The translations under genes were made by a program, and so were the position numbers. This document shows positions 4,977 through 7,208 of a stretch of 7,208 bases of DNA, piece by piece. Source of the stretch: 73-13 sp035555435 (lineage in GTDB: Bacteria; Actinomycetota; Actinomycetes; Actinomycetales; Microbacteriaceae); the NCBI GenBank assembly GCA_035555435.1, contig DATMGN010000061.1, forward strand, positions 1-7,208, in the 5' to 3' direction. The number at the start of each line of letters is the position of its first letter. Within the stretch, counting starts at the first letter, position 1. The notes below the pieces were generated by a model, which saw only the letters and a program-made list of their open reading frames with translations, did not search any database and had not been told where the DNA came from.

Positions 4977-5049
4977 GGGCCCTTAGCTCAATTGGTAGAG
5001 CGCCTGCTTTGCAAGCAGGAGGTCGCCGGTTCGATTCCGGCAGGGTCCA
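4977..5049 (+). tRNA. tRNA-Ala (anticodon TGC)
   Basis: A complete 73-base cloverleaf is present. The acceptor stem GGGCCCT (4977-4983) pairs with AGGGTCC (5042-5048), including the G3-U70 wobble pair that is the alanine identity element. The D arm is GCTC/GAGC, the anticodon stem is CCTGC/GCAGG around TTTGCAA with TGC at 5010-5012, and the T arm is GCCGG/CCGGC around TTCGATT. The discriminator base is A (5049). The 3' CCA is not encoded (CGC follows), as is common in actinomycetes. UGC reads GCA and, by wobble, other GCN codons. No further tRNA is adjacent. The gene marks the change from the lower-GC left part to the high-GC right part of the window. Confidence 0.97.
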
Positions 5050-5073
5050 CGCTCCCATGTCACCCGTGCGCCC

Positions 5074-5079
5074 TAGCCT
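5074..5079 (+). promoter_or_regulatory. Leaderless -10 TAGCCT of the SRPBCC gene
   Basis: TAGCCT is followed by GAGCGC and ATG at 5086. This is the same hexamer and six-base spacing as the GIY-YIG promoter at 3361. No clear -35 is seen, and the box lies 25 bases after the tRNA gene. Confidence 0.5.
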
Positions 5080-5085
5080 GAGCGC

Positions 5086-5481
5086 ATGACGTTCGAGGCT
5101 CGACAGATCTCGCAGACGATAGAACGCGATCCTGCGGCGGTCGCGGCGTTCGCGGGGGATCCGGCGAACCTGCCGCAGTGGGCGGCGGGACTGAGCGCCG
5201 GCATCCGGCTCGAGGCGGGGCGCTGGATCACCGACTCGCCCATGGGCGTCGTGGAGGTCGCGTTCGTCGGGCCGATCGAGCGCGGCGTCCTCGATCACGA
5301 CGTGACGCTCCCTGACGGCACGGTCGTCCACAACCCGCTGCGCGTGCTGCGCAACGATGCCGGCAGCGAGGTCGTCTTCACGCTCTACCGCCTCCCGGGC
5401 GTGGGCGACGAGGCGTTCGAGCACGATGCCGCGCTCGTCGCCGCGGATCTGCAGCGGCTCAGGGCGCTGCTCGAGGCCTAG
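5086..5481 (+). CDS. SRPBCC family protein
   Basis: The product is 131 residues, the usual size of a single START-like/SRPBCC helix-grip domain. It opens with IERDPAAVAAFAGDPANLPQWAAG (12-35 in outline), the hallmark first helix with PxxVxxFxxDPxNLPxW. It continues with the strand pairs GRWITDSPMGVVEVAF and GVLDHDVTLPDGTVVHNPLRVL and ends in a long C-terminal helix FEHDAALVAADLQRLRALLEA. The fold encloses a hydrophobic ligand pocket; members act as polyketide cyclases, lipid carriers or proteins of unknown ligand, and the ligand here cannot be predicted. The start ATG sits six bases from a TAGCCT box. The stop overlaps the convergent VOC gene. Composition is typical of the right half of the window. 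Confidence 0.88.
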   Translation: MTFEARQISQTIERDPAAVAAFAGDPANLPQWAAGLSAGIRLEAGRWITDSPMGVVEVAFVGPIERGVLDHDVTLPDGTVVHNPLRVLRNDAGSEVVFTLYRLPGVGDEAFEHDAALVAADLQRLRALLEA

Positions 5482-5969
5482 GAGCCAGCGGCGGCCGCCT
5501 CGAGCGCCGCGATGTCGATCTTCTTCATCGTCATCATCGCGGCGAAGCTCCGCGCGCCGATCCCGGCGTCGTCGTGCTGCGTGAGCTCGAGCAGTCGGCG
5601 CGGCGTGACCTGCCAGGACAGGCCGTACTTGTCCTTGAGCCAGCCGCACACGCTCTCCTCCCCGCCGTCGGCGGTCAGCGCGCCCCAGTAGTAGTCGGTC
5701 TCCGCCTGGTCGTCCGTGAGGATGACGAACGACACCGCCTCGGAGAACGTGAAGTCCGGCCCGCCGTTGAGCGCGACGAACGGGGTGCCGAGGATCGTGA
5801 AGTCGACGGAGAGGATGTCGCCCGTGCTCCCGCTCGGGGAGTCGCCCGGCGCGCGGAAGACGCGACCGAGCTCGGCGCCCGGGAAGACGGAGACGTAGAA
5901 CTCGGCGGCCTCGAGCGCCTCGGTCGCGAACCACAGCATCGGGGTGAGCTTCGGCTGGATCTCGGGCAT
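5478..5969 (-). CDS. VOC family protein, PhnB-like (glyoxalase fold)
   Basis: The product is 163 residues. It begins IQPKLTPMLWFATEALEAAEFYVSVFPGAELG, the standard opening of the PhnB-like (3-dmu-9_3-mt) branch of the vicinal-oxygen-chelate superfamily. GTPFVALNGGPDFTFSEAVSFVI, YYWGALTADGGEESVCGWLKDKYGLSWQVTP and a C-terminal AMMTMKKIDIAALEAA follow in the expected order. Despite the old methyltransferase-related name of the domain, enzymatic activity of these stand-alone proteins is generally unproven. GGAG (5976-5979 on the complement) stands six bases before ATG 5969. The gene converges with the SRPBCC gene and its stop shares the CTAG at 5478-5481. It is divergent from the isocitrate lyase/PEP mutase family gene. 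Confidence 0.9.
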   Translation of the reverse strand: MPEIQPKLTPMLWFATEALEAAEFYVSVFPGAELGRVFRAPGDSPSGSTGDILSVDFTILGTPFVALNGGPDFTFSEAVSFVILTDDQAETDYYWGALTADGGEESVCGWLKDKYGLSWQVTPRRLLELTQHDDAGIGARSFAAMMTMKKIDIAALEAAAAGS

Positions 5970-6017
5970 CGCGTTCTCCGGTCTCGCGTGACGACGGCGC
6001 GCATGCCGCCGACCGCG

Positions 6018-6023
6018 AGGCTA
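6018..6023 (-). promoter_or_regulatory. Probable -10 TAGCCT of the VOC gene
   Basis: On the minus strand TAGCCT (6023 to 6018) would give a transcript starting near 6011, with a leader of about 42 bases carrying the GGAG ribosome-binding site at 5976-5979. The same 124-base spacer drives the divergent gene at 6094. No -35 was recognised. Confidence 0.35.
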
Positions 6024-6081
6024 CGCCTCCGAAGCGACAGAACGCCAGCGATCGGCCATGGCCAGCCGTGGGGGGCAGCGG

Positions 6082-6087
6082 TAGCGT
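6082..6087 (+). promoter_or_regulatory. Leaderless -10 TAGCGT of the ICL/PEPM gene
   Basis: TAGCGT is followed by CGAAGC and ATG at 6094, again a six-base spacing. A perfect 10-base palindrome GGCCATGGCC (6054-6063) is centred about 35 bases upstream of the start, where a -35 would be. Confidence 0.45.
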
Positions 6088-6093
6088 CGAAGC

Positions 6094-6864
6094 ATGAGCA
6101 CACACGAGAAGGCACTGACACTGCGGGCGCTCCACGAGGCCCCCGAGATCCTGCGGGTCGTCAACGTCTGGGACGCGATCACGACGAAGGTCCTCGCGGA
6201 CCTGCCGGAGACGAAGGCGATCGCGACCGCCGGGCACTCGATCGCGGCGAGCCACGGCTACGCGGACGGGACGATCCCGCTCGAGCTGACGCTCGCCGCG
6301 CTCACGCAGATCGTCGCGGCGACCGAGCTGCCGGTCTCGGCGGATCTCGACGCCGGCTACGGCGACCCGGCGGAGACGGTGCGGCGCGCGATCGGCGTCG
6401 GTGTCGTCGGTGCCAACGTGGAGGACCGACTCGCCCCCTTCGCGGACTCGGTCGCGGCGGTCGAGGCCGTCGTGCGCGCCGCGGAGGCGGAGGGCGTCGC
6501 CTTCCAGCTCAACGCGCGCACGGATGCGTTCGTCCGGGGCGGCGACCAGCCGCTGGAGGAGAAGATCGAGAACGCGATCGCCCGCGGGCGGGCCTTCCTC
6601 GAGGTCGGCGCCGCGCTCGTCTTCGTCCCGGGCGTGCTCGACCGCGAGGTCACCGAGCGGCTCGTCGCGGGGCTCGGTGCGGGCAAGCTCAGTGTCATCG
6701 GGCTGCCCGGCGCGCTGAGCGCTGCGGAGTACGAGTCGCTCGGCGTCGCGCGCATCTCCTACGGGCCGACGACGCAGCGGGTGGCGCTCCGCGCGTTCCG
6801 CGACCTGGCCGCCGATCTCTACGCGGACGGCGTGGTGCCGCCGGACACGCCCGCGCTCAACTGA
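6094..6864 (+). CDS. Isocitrate lyase/PEP mutase family enzyme
   Basis: The product is 256 residues, the normal length of the short members of this TIM-barrel superfamily. Motifs in order are VVNVWDAITTKVL (22-34), TAGHSIAASHGYADG (45-59), the metal-binding DLDAGYGD (84-91), NVEDR (108-112, Glu110) and NARTDAF (140-146, Arg142). These place Mg2+ and a 2-oxo acid or enolate at the barrel mouth. The KxCGH loop with the catalytic Cys of true isocitrate and methylisocitrate lyases is absent after NVED. A lyase of that type is therefore unlikely; a PEP mutase-like, oxaloacetate decarboxylase-like or related C-C/P-C lyase activity on a small 2-oxo acid is more plausible. No phosphonate genes lie nearby to support a PEP mutase role. 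The start is set by the leaderless -10. The stop is 14 bases from the end of the convergent transporter gene. Confidence 0.9.
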   Translation: MSTHEKALTLRALHEAPEILRVVNVWDAITTKVLADLPETKAIATAGHSIAASHGYADGTIPLELTLAALTQIVAATELPVSADLDAGYGDPAETVRRAIGVGVVGANVEDRLAPFADSVAAVEAVVRAAEAEGVAFQLNARTDAFVRGGDQPLEEKIENAIARGRAFLEVGAALVFVPGVLDREVTERLVAGLGAGKLSVIGLPGALSAAEYESLGVARISYGPTTQRVALRAFRDLAADLYADGVVPPDTPALN

Positions 6865-6878
6865 CGGGCGCGCCGGTC

Positions 6879-7208
6879 TCAGTGCCCCGCGCAGTCGGGG
6901 TCGCAGAACGCGACGAGCTCGTGGCGTTCTGCGCCGAGCCGCAGGACCCAGACGATCTGGTCGACGTCCTGGTCGGCGGTGAAGCGGAACGGCCCGAGCA
7001 CGGTGTTGATCGCGACACCGGGCAGTGCCGCCTGGAGCGCTTCGCGCTGCTCGGACACGGGTAGGCCCGCGGGGTCGGCGCGGCCGAGCGCATCGGCGAT
7101 GATCTGGATCGCGACGTACCCCTGCGCGTCGAACTGGTCGGGCATCCGCCCGAGGGCGCGCTGGTAGTCGTCGATGAACTGCTCGTTCGCGGGGAAGCGG
7201 TTGGTCGC
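6879..7208 (-). CDS. ABC transporter substrate-binding protein, C-terminal part
   Basis: The minus-strand frame is open from the right edge to TGA at 6881-6879. It gives 109 visible residues, and the start is outside the window. It reads FIDDYQRALGRMPDQFDAQGYVAIQIIADALGRADPAG and then INTVLGPFRFTADQDV in outline. This is the C-terminal lobe pattern of type 1 periplasmic binding proteins of the branched-chain amino-acid (LivJ/LivK, Peripla_BP_6) class: FxxxYxxxxGxxPdxfaaqGYdA and then a GpfxFdxxgD segment. In a Gram-positive cell it would be a membrane-anchored lipoprotein feeding an ABC importer. The ligand cannot be told from this part. An internal Met at 7145 is not the start, because homology continues upstream. 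The tail CDPDCAGH has two cysteines four residues apart. Confidence 0.8.
   Translation of the reverse strand, partial: ATNRFPANEQFIDDYQRALGRMPDQFDAQGYVAIQIIADALGRADPAGLPVSEQREALQAALPGVAINTVLGPFRFTADQDVDQIVWVLRLGAERHELVAFCDPDCAGH

Noticed and set aside
4977..5049. tRNA-Ala as attachment site of an integrated element on its left
   Set aside because: Elements integrating at tRNA 3' ends lie downstream of the 3' end. Here that side holds ordinary genes, and no second copy of the tRNA 3' end or integrase gene was found in the window.
4918..6255. Long 445-codon minus-strand open frame crossing the tRNA
   Set aside because: Its C-terminal part is the antisense translation of tRNA-Ala (ESNRRPPACKAGALPIELRA), a well-known artefact. 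The rest is Arg-rich shadow of the SRPBCC and VOC genes.
5574..7064. 496-codon plus-strand open frame
   Set aside because: It is a shadow frame over the VOC and ICL/PEPM genes: extreme Arg/Gly content, no family resemblance, and it runs antisense or out of frame to clearly recognised proteins.

Overview
The window comes from a high-GC Gram-positive bacterium, most likely an actinomycete of the Micrococcales/Microbacteriaceae type. The signs are the GC-rich codon use of the right-hand genes, the recurrent TAgnnT -10 box six bases ahead of a start codon (leaderless promoters typical of Actinobacteria), a tRNA-Ala without encoded CCA, and product families common in that group. The family-level placement is inference. 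The window has two compositional halves: hand-counted sample lines give about 55-63% GC on the left (27/60 AT at 2341-2400, 22/60 AT at 1501-1560) and 78% on the right (13/60 AT at 6421-6480).

Left part (1 to about 4800) looks accessory. It starts with the 3' end of an unrecognised Cys-containing protein (1-435). That gene converges with, and overlaps, a metallophosphoesterase remnant on the minus strand (389-997) that has lost its C-terminal metal ligands. Next is a small regulated unit at 1322-2941. It has a perfect 14-bp palindrome at the -35 position, a TAGGGT -10, a leaderless 15-residue leader ORF joined by ATGA to a two-TM membrane protein, and then a lipoprotein gene. The lipoprotein's signal peptide and mature part lie in different frames, separated by a one-base frameshift. 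A 431-base gene-free stretch follows with three inverted-repeat hairpins. After it come a GIY-YIG nuclease-family protein (3373-4236) and a SprT-like zinc metalloprotease-fold protein (4337-4804), each with its own promoter.

Right part (4977 to 7208) looks like ordinary chromosome. It holds tRNA-Ala(UGC), a SRPBCC-fold protein, a convergent VOC/PhnB-like protein sharing a CTAG with the SRPBCC stop, a divergently transcribed isocitrate lyase/PEP mutase family enzyme, and the C-terminal end of an ABC transporter substrate-binding protein running off the right edge on the minus strand.

No complete known defence system, CRISPR array, transposase or integrase is visible. The most unusual parts are the palindrome/leader-peptide/membrane-protein/lipoprotein unit at 1322-2941 and the structured gene-free stretch that follows it.
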